Shown here: positions 1 through 7,886 of the stretch, one piece after another
How the letters are laid out: each line of letters opens with the position of its first letter
Numbering within the stretch: position 1 is the stretch's first letter
DNA from: Methylobacterium iners
GTDB lineage: Bacteria > Pseudomonadota > Alphaproteobacteria > Rhizobiales > Beijerinckiaceae
Direction of reading: 5' to 3'
Length of the DNA stretch: 59,004 nucleotides
Assembly: GCF_022179305.1 (NCBI RefSeq)
Contig: NZ_BPQP01000012.1
Coordinates: 1-59,004, forward strand
Position numbers and translations under genes: made by a program
The notes under the pieces: generated by a model
Told to the model about the DNA's origin: nothing
What the model saw: the letters and a program-made list of their open reading frames with translations, nothing else
Database searches by the model: none

Positions 1-1
1 G

Positions 2-433
2 GCGCGCGCCGGCGAGGCGGGACGGGGGTTTGCGGTGGTCGCCACCGAGGTGAAGGAGCTGGCGGGCCAGACCGCTAAGGCGACGAGCGAGATCGGCGAG
101 CGGATCACCGAGATCCAGGCGGCGACGCAGGAGGCGGTGGGCGACATCGAGGCGATCAGTCGGATCATCGACGAGATGTCGAGCTACGCGGCGGCGATCG
201 CGGCGGCGATGGAGGAGCAGGGTGCGACCACGCTCGAGATCACCCGCAACGTGCAGGAGGCGGCGCGCGGCACCGAGCAAGTGACGACCAACATCTCCGA
301 TGTGCGTCAGGGTGCCGGTCAGACGGGTGCGGCCGCGTCCCAGGTGCTGAGCGCGGCCCAGGAGCTCTCGCGCCATTCCGAGAGCCTGACGCAGGAAGTC
401 GCCAGCTTCCTCGCCAACGTCAAAGCTGCGTAA
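2..433 (+). CDS. Methyl-accepting chemotaxis protein, C-terminal part (5' end outside window)
   Basis: The frame is open from the first bases of the window, so the gene begins upstream. The first residues read [20 protein letters not shown], the highly conserved hairpin tip of the MCP cytoplasmic signalling domain that contacts CheA and CheW. The rest is the descending long coiled-coil helix, rich in Ala, Glu and Gln (for example [12 protein letters not shown] and [17 protein letters not shown]), and ends a few residues after it. There is no C-terminal CheR/CheB tether peptide. The sensor, membrane segments and HAMP domain are not in the window, so the ligand cannot be named. The assignment as an MCP signalling domain is secure. 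Confidence 0.95.
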   Translation, partial: ARAGEAGRGFAVVATEVKELAGQTAKATSEIGERITEIQAATQEAVGDIEAISRIIDEMSSYAAAIAAAMEEQGATTLEITRNVQEAARGTEQVTTNISDVRQGAGQTGAAASQVLSAAQELSRHSESLTQEVASFLANVKAA

Positions 434-485
434 CCTCTGGACTGATCAGGAAGGTGCCAGGGCCATGCTTCACGAGGGACAAGTT

Positions 486-863
486 ATGTTCGACCTCTCT
501 CGTGAAGCCAACGCGCTACAAGATGCCATGAGGGTCCGAGCAGAGCTGAGATTTCGCTTCCATCAGCTTACTGAGCTGCAGACAACGCTCGATGCGTTTT
601 TGCAATCGGTTAGACGAGCGGAACTCGGTGCTCGGAGTGTTGGATTGCGCGAGGCTGTCGTAGTGCAAGCAACCAATTATACCGATCTTGATAGATCTGT
701 CGGATTTCAATCAGAAACAAATGAAGCATTTCGGATGCTTAATAAAAACCTAAATCAAGTATCGAATTATATTCTTTCAATGAAGATTACAATTTCGAAA
801 TTGGACGAGGCTGTGGAATTGCTGCGGGAAGCATCGGTAAGCTCCAGTCATGGCTGCGCGTGA
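486..863 (+). CDS. Hypothetical helical protein, AT-richer than its surroundings
   Basis: I do not recognise a family. The product is about 125 residues, predicted mostly helical and hydrophilic, with no signal peptide or membrane segment. The start at 486 is preferred because GAGGGA lies about seven bases upstream; an in-frame ATG at 465 would add seven residues (MLHEGQV). The second half uses codons such as AAT, AAA, ATT and TCA that are rare in the neighbouring genes, so it looks acquired or under different constraint. It sits just downstream of the chemotaxis receptor on the same strand (about 50 bases), so a role linked to that receptor is possible but unproven. Confidence 0.55.
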   Translation: MFDLSREANALQDAMRVRAELRFRFHQLTELQTTLDAFLQSVRRAELGARSVGLREAVVVQATNYTDLDRSVGFQSETNEAFRMLNKNLNQVSNYILSMKITISKLDEAVELLREASVSSSHGCA

Positions 864-1272
864 TAGCGTTCATCGCTGAGAAGACTGACGACAAGAGCGC
901 TACTATGTCCTCGCGCTTTGCCACAGGCTCTGAATTGCTAAGATGATCGCCGACTGCCGAGACTTAGGTGCAATTCGCTGTGTAGTCCGTTGTGAGCGTA
1001 GCGTTCTGAGCAGAAACGTCGGTGTGGTGCCAAAGAAGATCGGAACTTGCGAAGTCCGGCGCGTCGATCGGACGGCCGGGCTCCATGGCGGCCCACCACG
1101 TGTCACCAGGCGTCAGCGCGATTAGAGCCCGGTCTCAAGCCTAGCTCCTGTCAAATTGAGGCAGGATGGTCAGCGGCGGATGAGGAGTAAGACGCCGGCC
1201 AAGTGGGAGCCGGGTGGCAGAGGGGTGCTGGAACGTCACCGAGCGTTCGTAGCCGACCCTCCCAACCGGTGT
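864..1272. other. Intergenic region, no supported gene
   Basis: Short open frames occur on both strands but have no convincing ribosome binding site, recognisable domain or consistent codon use. No repeat or strong hairpin was seen. Confidence 0.5.
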
Positions 1273-1800
1273 TCAACGCAGCTCGACCTTGTCTCTGATT
1301 GCGAGGTAGGCGTGGCGCGAGATGACCTTGCGCTCGATGAGATCCGAAACACTGTTGTAGGGCCGGCCCCGCACAATGGCGTAAGCCCGGCCCCGCGTGA
1401 TCTGCGGAAGCTTGCGAAGCTCGCTGATCCCTGCCGTACTCAGATCGAGCCGCAGACCTGACGCTGAGGCGACACCGGATGCAGCCGCGATGTCGCTGGA
1501 CGGTATGGCCGCTAACCCATGGTTGACCGTCGACAGCTGACCGCTCAGCGACAGCGCCGTGGGCGCCCCACTCACCTGGGGCACGGCAGCAGTGGGGCTC
1601 GGCACCAGTGCAGGCGAGACGGCGCTGGTGGCAGAACGAACGACCGGCGCAGCGAGCGGAGTGCGCACCGCCTGACCTGCCGCAGGTCCCTGACCGGCCG
1701 CGTTGCCGAGCTTAGGCGCGGCCGCAGCAAGCAGCGCGACCGCACCAAGACCCAACAGGCCCGAGATCGGCATGGCCCAGGGGACAGCAAGCTTGCTCAT
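1273..1800 (-). CDS. Membrane-anchored or exported helix-hairpin-helix protein
   Basis: The 175-residue protein starts with a short hydrophilic stretch and one hydrophobic helix (about residues 8-28, PISGLLGLGAVALLAAAAP) that could be a signal or anchor. A low-complexity Ala/Pro/Ser linker follows to about residue 115. The C-terminal 55 residues (LDLSTAGISELRKLPQITRG, then a second hairpin ending in AYLAIRDKVEL) match the ComEA/DUF655-type helix-hairpin-helix fold, a non-specific DNA-binding module. In ComEA the fold binds incoming DNA at the membrane; here no competence genes are nearby, so the role is open. Family assignment rests on the HhH pattern. Confidence 0.7.
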   Translation of the reverse strand: MSKLAVPWAMPISGLLGLGAVALLAAAAPKLGNAAGQGPAAGQAVRTPLAAPVVRSATSAVSPALVPSPTAAVPQVSGAPTALSLSGQLSTVNHGLAAIPSSDIAAASGVASASGLRLDLSTAGISELRKLPQITRGRAYAIVRGRPYNSVSDLIERKVISRHAYLAIRDKVELR

Positions 1801-2057
1801 GATGCGAGGGACCTTGAGATGGGACAGCCTGGAGCGGCTACTTTGAATAAATGGCGGAAGGCGGCAGGCCGCCGCTCAGAGAAGGCAGGCTGTTGAGGCG
1901 TGCCCGAGCCCTAGCATTGTCGCAGCCCCAGCCCAGAGCAAGCCGAGCCAAGCTCTGGCCTGCTCATGCATAGCCCTGGAACACCGCCCGCAGCAGAGCA
2001 GCACCTGCCGGATCGCTGTCGAGTACAGAAGCGCAGAGCACAGGCATCGGAGCAGCC

Positions 2058-2336
2058 TCAGCGCACCGTGCTGTCGTGCGAGGGGTTGATGACCCGGGCC
2101 ACACGCACAGGAGCATCCTGCATGGCAGCCTGCTGCAGGACCTGCCTGCCCTCGCGGTCGATGACGCTCGCTGGCGTGGCCCGCACCGAGACCTGGCTGA
2201 GGCGCGTGAGAGCGGGCGTGGCCTGGATAGGATCGGCGTGTCCCGCAGCCACCAGCGACAGCGAGACGTAGGCAGTCAGCCCGGCCGCAAGGCCCATGGT
2301 GGCCGCGAGTGTGAGTGGTGAAGCGCAGCGCGTCAT
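2058..2336 (-). CDS. Small secreted protein of unknown function (paralogue of the one at 3527-3775)
   Basis: The 92-residue product has an N-terminal signal-like segment (MTRCASPLTLAATMGLAAGL) ending near AGHADP, then a short polar mature part containing DREGRQVLQQ and ending near RVARVINPS. The start follows an AGGGGGCTGtc ribosome binding site. The gene at 3527-3775 shares the MTR start, hydrophobic leader, an arrangement of threonine/proline residues and practically the same leader-proximal DNA (aGGGGGCTG just before ATG), so the two look like duplicates. No enzymatic motif is visible. Function unknown; that both are real is supported by the conserved translation signal. Confidence 0.5.
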   Translation of the reverse strand: MTRCASPLTLAATMGLAAGLTAYVSLSLVAAGHADPIQATPALTRLSQVSVRATPASVIDREGRQVLQQAAMQDAPVRVARVINPSHDSTVR

Positions 2337-2466
2337 GACAGCCCCCTGTCAGTCGAATTATCGTTAACCAATCCTTAGAAGCCTAACCGTTAGCGTGCAA
2401 GCGGATATTGCGCTATGCCTTGTGGCTCAAACGGTCGCAGCGATGATCTGGGTCTGAAGGGGGCGG

Positions 2467-2715
2467 TCAGCCGAGGTAGCGAGAGGGGGATGGCGTAGTC
2501 GCCGGGACTGCTTCAGCCTCTTCCTGCATTGAGAGGCTTGGCGGCAGCCCGAGTGCGCGCCGGTAGACGCGCAAGCGGCGCAAGCCATGTTGGCTCTGCG
2601 ACGTGACGGGGGCGAGCATCAGGTGCTGCTCGATCAGACGCAGCACGACGTCGGCGTCGCGAGGCGAGAGCCGGGACAAGGAGCGAAGACGCGGGATGAT
2701 GACGGGAGCATCCAT
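2467..2715 (-). CDS. Hypothetical protein
   Basis: About 82 residues beginning MDAPVIIPRLRSLSRLSPRD, with a central amphipathic stretch (DADVVLRLIEQHLM), a basic patch (RRLRVYRRALG) and an acidic/proline tail. An in-frame start 69 bases further upstream (2784) would lengthen it, but residues before this Met look like read-through of non-coding DNA. Another frame overlaps on the same strand and is less likely. No family recognised. Moderate to low confidence. Confidence 0.35.
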   Translation of the reverse strand: MDAPVIIPRLRSLSRLSPRDADVVLRLIEQHLMLAPVTSQSQHGLRRLRVYRRALGLPPSLSMQEEAEAVPATTPSPSRYLG

Positions 2716-2837
2716 GCTCCAGCAACCCAGCACGCCCCTCGATCGCCCAATCGCGTGTGCCAGCAGGGTTGAGGATCCCTTCACAGGCTGGGCGAACCAG
2801 CGTCGGCCCTCCCGCTGACGCGTACAGCTTGTTCTGG

Positions 2838-3206
2838 TTACAGGCGTGCGACGACAACCTTTGCCACCCCCGACACGCCGATAGCGCGGGCAGAGGCGTT
2901 GGAGAGATCGATCACGCGACCACCGATGAAGGGCCCACGGTCGTTGATGCGCACCACAATGGAGCGCCCATTCGTCTTGTTGGTCACGCGAACCCGCGCA
3001 CCGAAGGGCAGCGTGCGATGGGCAGCGGTCAGGGCATGCGTGTTGAAGCGCTCACCGTTGGCGGTGCGCTTGCCGTGGAAGCCGGGACCGTACCAGGACG
3101 CCATCCCCGCCTGACCTCGTGCAGCCGTGTCGGCCTGAGCCTCGGTCGCAGCACCAGCGGAAGCGGCAGTCAGAGCAATCGTCGCGAGTACAATCTTTGC
3201 GTTCAT
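2838..3206 (-). CDS. RlpA-like double-psi beta-barrel protein, secreted
   Basis: RlpA proteins are septal or cell-wall-associated proteins; some are lytic transglycosylases that cut denuded glycan strands. The 122-residue product has a signal peptide ([20 protein letters not shown]) and then a complete double-psi beta-barrel domain: [19 protein letters not shown] near the start, [17 protein letters not shown] in the middle, and INDRGPF followed by [11 protein letters not shown] near the end. These are the standard RlpA signatures including the catalytic-type Asp of NDRGP. It lacks the C-terminal SPOR domain that targets E. coli RlpA to the septum, and the lipobox, so it is a short periplasmic form. 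The start at 3206 gives the clean signal peptide. Confidence 0.85.
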   Translation of the reverse strand: MNAKIVLATIALTAASAGAATEAQADTAARGQAGMASWYGPGFHGKRTANGERFNTHALTAAHRTLPFGARVRVTNKTNGRSIVVRINDRGPFIGGRVIDLSNASARAIGVSGVAKVVVARL

Positions 3207-3401
3207 CAGGCTTTCTCGTTGTGTATCCAACGAGGCTGCAAAATGAAGCGGATTGCGGCGACAGTATGGGTGACCACAATGTGGCGACTCGAGCTGGAAG
3301 ACCGCCACATATTTGGCTGCCGACACGCAGCGGTCAGCAGGAAAGATCAGAGAAGTACTCTGAATGCCAGACAAGCACCTGGAAACTACCAAGCGCTGGG
3401 G

Positions 3402-3521
3402 TCAAGCGATCGCGGTCAGGAGCAGAACCATCAGCACGGTCGAGCCCAAGAAGCCGAAGGCTGCGCGGGACAGCGACTGCGGCTGATCCGCAGCGAGGCT
3501 GGGAGCGGAAAGCGTGCTCAT
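3402..3521 (-). CDS. Small single-pass membrane protein (39 residues)
   Basis: A 39-codon frame reads MSTLSAPSLAADQPQ followed by a basic/serine stretch and one hydrophobic helix (LGSTVLMVLLLTAIA) ending at the stop. A GGTGAG sequence lies just before the ATG. It fits between the RlpA-like gene and the small secreted protein gene, all on the minus strand. The polar N-terminus and C-terminal helix give an in-side/out-side single-pass topology. Function unknown. It is supported only by the coherent membrane profile and the position. Confidence 0.4.
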   Translation of the reverse strand: MSTLSAPSLAADQPQSLSRAAFGFLGSTVLMVLLLTAIA

Positions 3522-3526
3522 GCAGC

Positions 3527-3775
3527 TCACCGGGACGTGGTGGGGCCGGCATACACAACACGCACTGTGCGCTGGCCGTCACGACCCGTCGCTAGAAGAG
3601 GCGCAGTGTTGATCTGAACCAGAACGGACTTGGGCTGCACCGGAGCGGGCTTTGTGGCAGCAGGCGTATGGATCTGGTCGGGGCTGGCGAGCAGCGGGGT
3701 CGCCACGGCAGCAAGGCCTGCCGATGTGCCCAGGATAGCAGCCAGCGTCAGAGTAGATGTGGTGATGCGCGTCAT
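3527..3775 (-). CDS. Small secreted protein of unknown function (paralogue of the one at 2058-2336)
   Basis: The 82-residue product begins MTRITTSTLTLAAILGTSAG, a typical signal peptide cleaved near LLASPDQ, then a Pro/Thr-rich spacer and a C-terminal segment SVLVQINTAPLLATGRDGQ that ends RVVYAGPTTSR. The start is preceded by GAGGGGGCTGAC, nearly identical to the paralogue. The C-terminal RVVYAGP recurs as RVIYPGP at the end of the secreted protein at 4460-5152, hinting at a shared terminal motif among exported proteins in this region. No known domain. Function unknown. Confidence 0.55.
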   Translation of the reverse strand: MTRITTSTLTLAAILGTSAGLAAVATPLLASPDQIHTPAATKPAPVQPKSVLVQINTAPLLATGRDGQRTVRVVYAGPTTSR

Positions 3776-3889
3776 GTCAGCCCCCTCGTCGATCTTTGCG
3801 ATCGTTGCCTAACGCTTAGTGTGCTAATTGTTTGAGTGCAATCCCATAAACAACTATGGCATCGCTTTCGTCGCGTGTATGGTGCGCCT

Positions 3890-4366
3890 ATGAGCAAGAC
3901 AGATGACATCGTGCCCCTGGAGCAACAGCTCTGCTTCTCCGTCTACTCGGCCGCGCACGCCTTCACGGCGGCCTACAAGCCCCTGCTCGAGCCGTTCGGG
4001 CTGACCTACCCGCAATACCTGGTCCTGCTCGCGCTCTGGCAGAAGGAGGGGGTGAGCGTGAAGGAGATCGGCGCCCGCCTGCATCTGGACTCAGGCACCC
4101 TGACGCCGCTTCTGAAGCGCTTGCAGGCATCCGGCTACATCCATCGTGGTCGCGATCCTGCCGACGAGCGTCAGTTGCGGGTTGAGCTGACGGAGCAAGG
4201 ACAGCAGCTGCGCTGGAAGGTGGCGGGGGTGCGCCAGAGCCTGGTGTGCTCGCTTGGCGTGACCGAGGCGCCGATCCAGGCGCTGCGTGAGCAGGTCGAT
4301 GAGATGACTCAAGCCCTGCGTGCCATGGCGGGTAAAGCTCAGACCGCTGAGGGTGCTGGCCTCTGA
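3890..4366 (+). CDS. ohrR: MarR-family regulator of OhrR type (organic hydroperoxide sensor)
   Basis: OhrR represses organic hydroperoxide resistance genes and is released when its reactive cysteine is oxidised. The 158-residue protein has that cysteine at position 15 in LEQQLCFSVYSAAHAFTAAY, the hallmark of the family, then FGLTYPQYLVLLALW and the winged helix (VKEIGARLHLDSGTLTPLLK, then RDPADERQLRVELTEQG in the wing). The ATG at 3890 (MSKTDD) is chosen so that Cys15 aligns with the family; an upstream in-frame start would add 18 unlikely residues. No ohr peroxidase gene is next to it, which is unusual, so its target may be elsewhere. Upstream ATTGTTT and AAACAAC form an imperfect inverted pair that could be an operator. 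Confidence 0.85.
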   Translation: MSKTDDIVPLEQQLCFSVYSAAHAFTAAYKPLLEPFGLTYPQYLVLLALWQKEGVSVKEIGARLHLDSGTLTPLLKRLQASGYIHRGRDPADERQLRVELTEQGQQLRWKVAGVRQSLVCSLGVTEAPIQALREQVDEMTQALRAMAGKAQTAEGAGL

Positions 4367-4459
4367 GGCCCGCATGAGCGTCGGCGCGGAACTGCTGCGC
4401 TTGGCTCCAGTTAAGAGGATCATTCGGCCACTGGCGTGGCTGTTTGCTCTGGAGAGGTC

Positions 4460-5152
4460 ATGACGCGGATCCGTGCTCACCTCGATCTGCGTCGCAGCCT
4501 TGCGGTCGTGACCACAGCTGGTCTGATGCTTGGGGCGGGCAGCACGGTTGGCTTGGCCCAGGATGGGGGTGGAGGCTTGTTCCAGCGCCTGTTCTCGCCG
4601 GCCCCGCATGAGCAAGCGGTTCAGCCCGCGTCGCCGCTGGCGGCCACCATCCCACAGGCACGAACGCTGACGTGGCGCGAGTACGCGGCGCGTCGCTCCG
4701 CAACGCGTGAGAGCCAGCGTCGGCGTCCGAGCATCCGCTACGCGGCCTTGCCCAAGCCGAAGTCGGAGCCGCTCAAGATCCGCATCAGCGATCGTAGCGA
4801 TCGTCAGGTGCCCCTCGACATGAGTAGGGGTGCAGCGGCTGCCCTCCTGAAAGACCCGACGCTGCGGCCTGGTGACATCGTGGTGCTGAAAGACGGCGCA
4901 CGGGTGTTCACGGGTCAGCCCAACAAGCTGCACTCGGTCAAGGATTTTGAGAGCATCGGACGCTCGGAATTCGTGGATCGCCGCACTCGCGCGCTGTTGA
5001 GCGCGCTGGTGGTGCCCATCGGGGCGATGACGCCTGCTGAAGCGAAGAAGCAGATGGCCGTGCTGAAGGCCGTGCCGTCGCTGATCGCCGCGCCTGCACC
5101 GCTGCAAACCGCCGGCATACGCGTCATCTATCCCGGCCCCATAAACCCGTAG
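4460..5152 (+). CDS. Secreted protein of unknown function
   Basis: The 230-residue product begins MTRIRAHLDLRRSLAVVTTA and continues with a hydrophobic signal segment cleaved near GLAQDG. The mature part has a basic middle (ARRSATRESQRRRPSIRYA), a more structured region (LLKDPTLRPGDIVVLKDGAR, then VFTGQPNKLHSVKDF and EFVDRRTRALLSAL) and ends RVIYPGPINP. LRPGDIVVLKDGARVFTG resembles the sort of short beta-hairpin seen in SAF-like or DUF-type secreted proteins, but I cannot name a family. The start is fixed by GGAGAGG five bases upstream. It stands alone, about 90 bases after ohrR. Confidence 0.65.
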   Translation: MTRIRAHLDLRRSLAVVTTAGLMLGAGSTVGLAQDGGGGLFQRLFSPAPHEQAVQPASPLAATIPQARTLTWREYAARRSATRESQRRRPSIRYAALPKPKSEPLKIRISDRSDRQVPLDMSRGAAAALLKDPTLRPGDIVVLKDGARVFTGQPNKLHSVKDFESIGRSEFVDRRTRALLSALVVPIGAMTPAEAKKQMAVLKAVPSLIAAPAPLQTAGIRVIYPGPINP

Positions 5153-5171
5153 GCGGCTGTCAAAGGCCACG

Positions 5172-5255
5172 ATGTCAAAGGTCTTGCTGGGCACGCTGCT
5201 GCTCGCGATTGTCGTGAGCGTGTTGCTGCGCGGCGGGCCAACGACTGGAAGCTGA
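5172..5255 (+). CDS. Possible 27-residue membrane peptide
   Basis: MSKVLLGTLLLAIVVSVLLR followed by GGPTTGS and a stop: one hydrophobic helix with a basic start. It begins 19 bases after the previous gene and has AAAGG seven bases before the ATG. Such short frames also arise by chance, so this is only a candidate. Confidence 0.25.
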   Translation: MSKVLLGTLLLAIVVSVLLRGGPTTGS

Positions 5256-5588
5256 ACGGCTGCTTCGGGACATAGAGCCTCAATCCGCTTTCCACCCTTC
5301 TACGACGTTCGGCTGGTTGAACGAATGTCTGGTTCGGAACAGCCGTCCAGTCCGGCTTGATGGCCAGATTGGCTCATACCGACATCCTCGCTTCGCGCTC
5401 TCTGACCGGAAAAAGCTGCTTTCTTCCGACGGTGCTACAACATTGCTACGTTAGGTGTGCGGAAGCAGCGCAGCCGGCGCGGGTCGCGCAGCTGAACGCT
5501 TCATCGGCGTCTTTGCCGCTGCGCTTCGACTGGACTGCAGGTTGATAATTCGTCCGTCGGTAGAGGCTTACCCTCTCAAGAACGATGA
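5256..5588. repeat. Intergenic region with a copy of the GTCCGCTTyC repeat family
   Basis: No supported gene. Near 5283 the sequence TCCGCTTTCCACCC is followed by TTCTACGACGTTCGG, a degenerate copy of the dispersed repeat seen best at 58930-59004 and 56765-56815. The remainder shows no clear feature. Confidence 0.5.
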
Positions 5589-6917
5589 TCAGGTCTCCAC
5601 CAATGTTTGTGATCTGCCTGCTGCAAAGTTGGGTCGCCAAGCGCAATACAGGAGGTAAAGCCCCAAGCTTGATAATGCCGTAATAGGGATGCCAACAATC
5701 CACCGTCCACGCCGGCGCGCCAAGGCGCGCAGATGGTCTTGGACGAAGCGTTCTCCACGGCCCATCTCGTTGTATGTCTGCTGAAATGAGGAGGCTCGCC
5801 GCAGCTCGTCCTCGCGCAGCATCTGTCCCCGCCATCGCGCGTCACGCTCCAACTGCCCTAAACGCTCAACCTCGGCTCGGTGGTGCCGCTCTGTCTGGTA
5901 CGCCTCGTGAAACACACGTCGTTCAGCCTCAGACAAGAAGAGCTCGGGTCCGAGTCCCATTTTGTCTTCGACAAAAGCAAGCAGAGGCTGGTCGCCTGCG
6001 GGGTGGATCATCAGCCACATCCCTTGGGCAAACACGGCGACGAGGATTGTGATCCCGGACGCCACTGCTAGCCGCCATCGGTTCAGACGCTTCGATGTGG
6101 GGGCTGCGAAGAAAAGGACTTTCAAAATTGCGGCAACAAGCAATGTCCCAGCAAAGGTGACCACCATTGTTGCTCCTGTTGGCAAATCGAATGTAACAGA
6201 AGCGGTAAATCCTAAAAGGCTAGCAACGACTCCGGCGCTCCAGCCAAGCCCAAGTGCTACGGTAATTTTTGTGGAGAACAGGAAGCCGATCACAGCAGGA
6301 ATGATCAGGAAGGAGAACACGAGCAGCACGCCAGCAAGTGCAACTGAGCTGGTCACCACCAGCCCGAAGGTGGCGTAAAACAGGAAGTCCCATAGCATGG
6401 TGGACTTCCTGCCAGGCAACACGGCACTGTTCGCTGCGGTCGTGAGCAGCTGCCGGTAAAACAGCGCATGAGACAACCCAACCAGCCCGTAAATGAGTAA
6501 GAGTTTCAGGAGATCGGGAACGCTTACGGTCAGGATGTCGCCAACCAGCATGCGTTTGACGTGTTCGGCACCTTGCGGCGATCGATCGACCACCAAGATT
6601 GCGACGGCGGTTGCAACGACATAAACGATACCGATGACTGCCTCTTGGCCGACTTGGGCGGAGACGCGTCGAGTAAGGGTCAGAACTCCCGCACCGAAGA
6701 GAGTCAGGGCGAACGCGTAGCCGAACCCACCAAGACTACCAGGCGGATGCCCGACTGCGACTGCAATCGTGCCACCAAGTGCTGACAACTGCGCCAAGGC
6801 GAGGTCTGCAAAGACGACCTTGCGGCGCAAGACTTGTAGGCCAAGCCAAGTGTGCATGCCGACAAATAGGCAAGCGGCCAAAAATGGCGTGAGAAGAAGC
6901 GCGACGAGGTCTGACAT
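5589..6917 (-). CDS. ABC-3 family metal ABC transporter permease with a long C-terminal extension
   Basis: Residues 1-280 form the hydrophobic core of ZnuB/SitC-type permeases that move Zn, Mn or Fe: LGLQVLRRKVVFADLALAQL near the start, GQEAVIGIVYVVATAVAILV in the middle and SSVALAGVLLVFSFLIIPAV in the coupling region are typical. Residues about 290-442 are extra: a hydrophobic segment, a charged predicted coiled coil (ERRVFHEAYQTERHHRAEVE and following) and a last hydrophobic helix (VGIPITALSSLGLYLLYCAW). Ordinary permeases are about 270-290 residues. It is the third gene of an operon, 22 bases after the binding protein. No ATP-binding protein gene is nearby. Substrate is inferred from family only. 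Confidence 0.85.
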   Translation of the reverse strand: MSDLVALLLTPFLAACLFVGMHTWLGLQVLRRKVVFADLALAQLSALGGTIAVAVGHPPGSLGGFGYAFALTLFGAGVLTLTRRVSAQVGQEAVIGIVYVVATAVAILVVDRSPQGAEHVKRMLVGDILTVSVPDLLKLLLIYGLVGLSHALFYRQLLTTAANSAVLPGRKSTMLWDFLFYATFGLVVTSSVALAGVLLVFSFLIIPAVIGFLFSTKITVALGLGWSAGVVASLLGFTASVTFDLPTGATMVVTFAGTLLVAAILKVLFFAAPTSKRLNRWRLAVASGITILVAVFAQGMWLMIHPAGDQPLLAFVEDKMGLGPELFLSEAERRVFHEAYQTERHHRAEVERLGQLERDARWRGQMLREDELRRASSFQQTYNEMGRGERFVQDHLRALARRRGRWIVGIPITALSSLGLYLLYCAWRPNFAAGRSQTLVET

Positions 6918-6939
6918 GAGGATCTCAGCTCTTCGCGGC

Positions 6940-7884
6940 TTATTGAGCCTCGGCCAGAGCTTTAGCGAGGCGGTCGACGTTGACGTCGAACAGAGCTAGG
7001 TAATCTGTCGCCTCCGGAACCGAACCCACCGAGGAGGCGAGCACCACGACGCGTGCGCCTGTACGTTCTGCCAAGTAGCGAGAGGGCTCCAAGGGCTCAA
7101 AGGGTTCATGCAGGATGGCGCGCGCACGGCTCGCACGCATGCGTCCGGCCAAGCTGGCGAGACGCGCAGGGCTCGGGGCAACACCTTCCTTAGGCTCTAT
7201 CAGGTCCACGATGTTGAGACGAAAGCGGCGCGCGAAATAGGGCCAACTATTGTGATAGGCGACGATCGCTGCCCCTTGGAAAGGGCTGAGAGTTGCTACC
7301 CAGCCCTTCAATCGCCGCGTCAGGTCTGTAGAGAAGCGAACCTGAGCAGCGGTTATGGTATTCTTCATCTCTGGTACTACACGTCCGACCGCTTCGGCGA
7401 TACGCGCTGACATCGCCTCTGCGTTCTCAGGGTCGAGCCAATAATGCGGGTTTGCTGCGCCGTGGGCATGGCCAGAGCGCGCCTCGATGCTGCGAGACTG
7501 CACCTCCAGCAAAGCGATATCGGTCGAGAGATCAAGAATGCGTCCTTCGCGTACCGGTCGTGCATCGCCGGTTTGTCGAAGGAGCTTATCTAGCCACTCG
7601 TCATAGCCGAGCCCGATCCGTACCACGAGAGCAGCGTCGCGTATCAGCGCGACATGGCTCGGGCGCAGCACAAATGCTTCTGCGTCCGCGCCAGGTTGAA
7701 CCAGACTTTCAACCCGTACAGCCCCTCCTGACACAGCTTCTGTGATGCTCTTTAAATCGGGCGTCGTAACGACGACGAGGACTTCAGCCCTGGCCTCCTC
7801 AACAAGCGGCAGCCCGGCAAGTGTAAGGACGAGCGCGGCGAGTATGGCCGCGCATCTCTGCGCCCATCCTGCGAGGCAAGCCAT
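6940..7884 (-). CDS. Zinc/manganese-type ABC transporter substrate-binding protein (cluster A-I, TroA fold)
   Basis: The 314-residue protein has a signal peptide (AAILAALVLTLAGLPLVEEA) and the TroA/ZnuA fold: VLVVVTTPDLKSITEAVSGG, NPHYWLDPENAEAMSARIAE, AIVAYHNSWPYFARRF and LHEPFEPLEPSRYLAERTGA. The His of NPHYW and of AYHNSW are two usual metal ligands. A short His-containing loop (SGHAHGAANPH) lies just before the second. The usual first ligand in the motif GxDPHxYEP is replaced (PGADAEAFVLRP, no His), so the metal site may be altered. It starts two bases after the formamidase-like gene stops, hence co-translated. Probable divalent-metal binding, specificity unknown. Confidence 0.85.
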   Translation of the reverse strand: MACLAGWAQRCAAILAALVLTLAGLPLVEEARAEVLVVVTTPDLKSITEAVSGGAVRVESLVQPGADAEAFVLRPSHVALIRDAALVVRIGLGYDEWLDKLLRQTGDARPVREGRILDLSTDIALLEVQSRSIEARSGHAHGAANPHYWLDPENAEAMSARIAEAVGRVVPEMKNTITAAQVRFSTDLTRRLKGWVATLSPFQGAAIVAYHNSWPYFARRFRLNIVDLIEPKEGVAPSPARLASLAGRMRASRARAILHEPFEPLEPSRYLAERTGARVVVLASSVGSVPEATDYLALFDVNVDRLAKALAEAQ

Positions 7885-7886
7885 AC

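Noticed and set aside
4091-5194. Long minus-strand frame of 367 codons
   Set aside because: Antisense to ohrR and the secreted protein gene; rich in His/Arg/Gln as expected for a GC-rich shadow frame.
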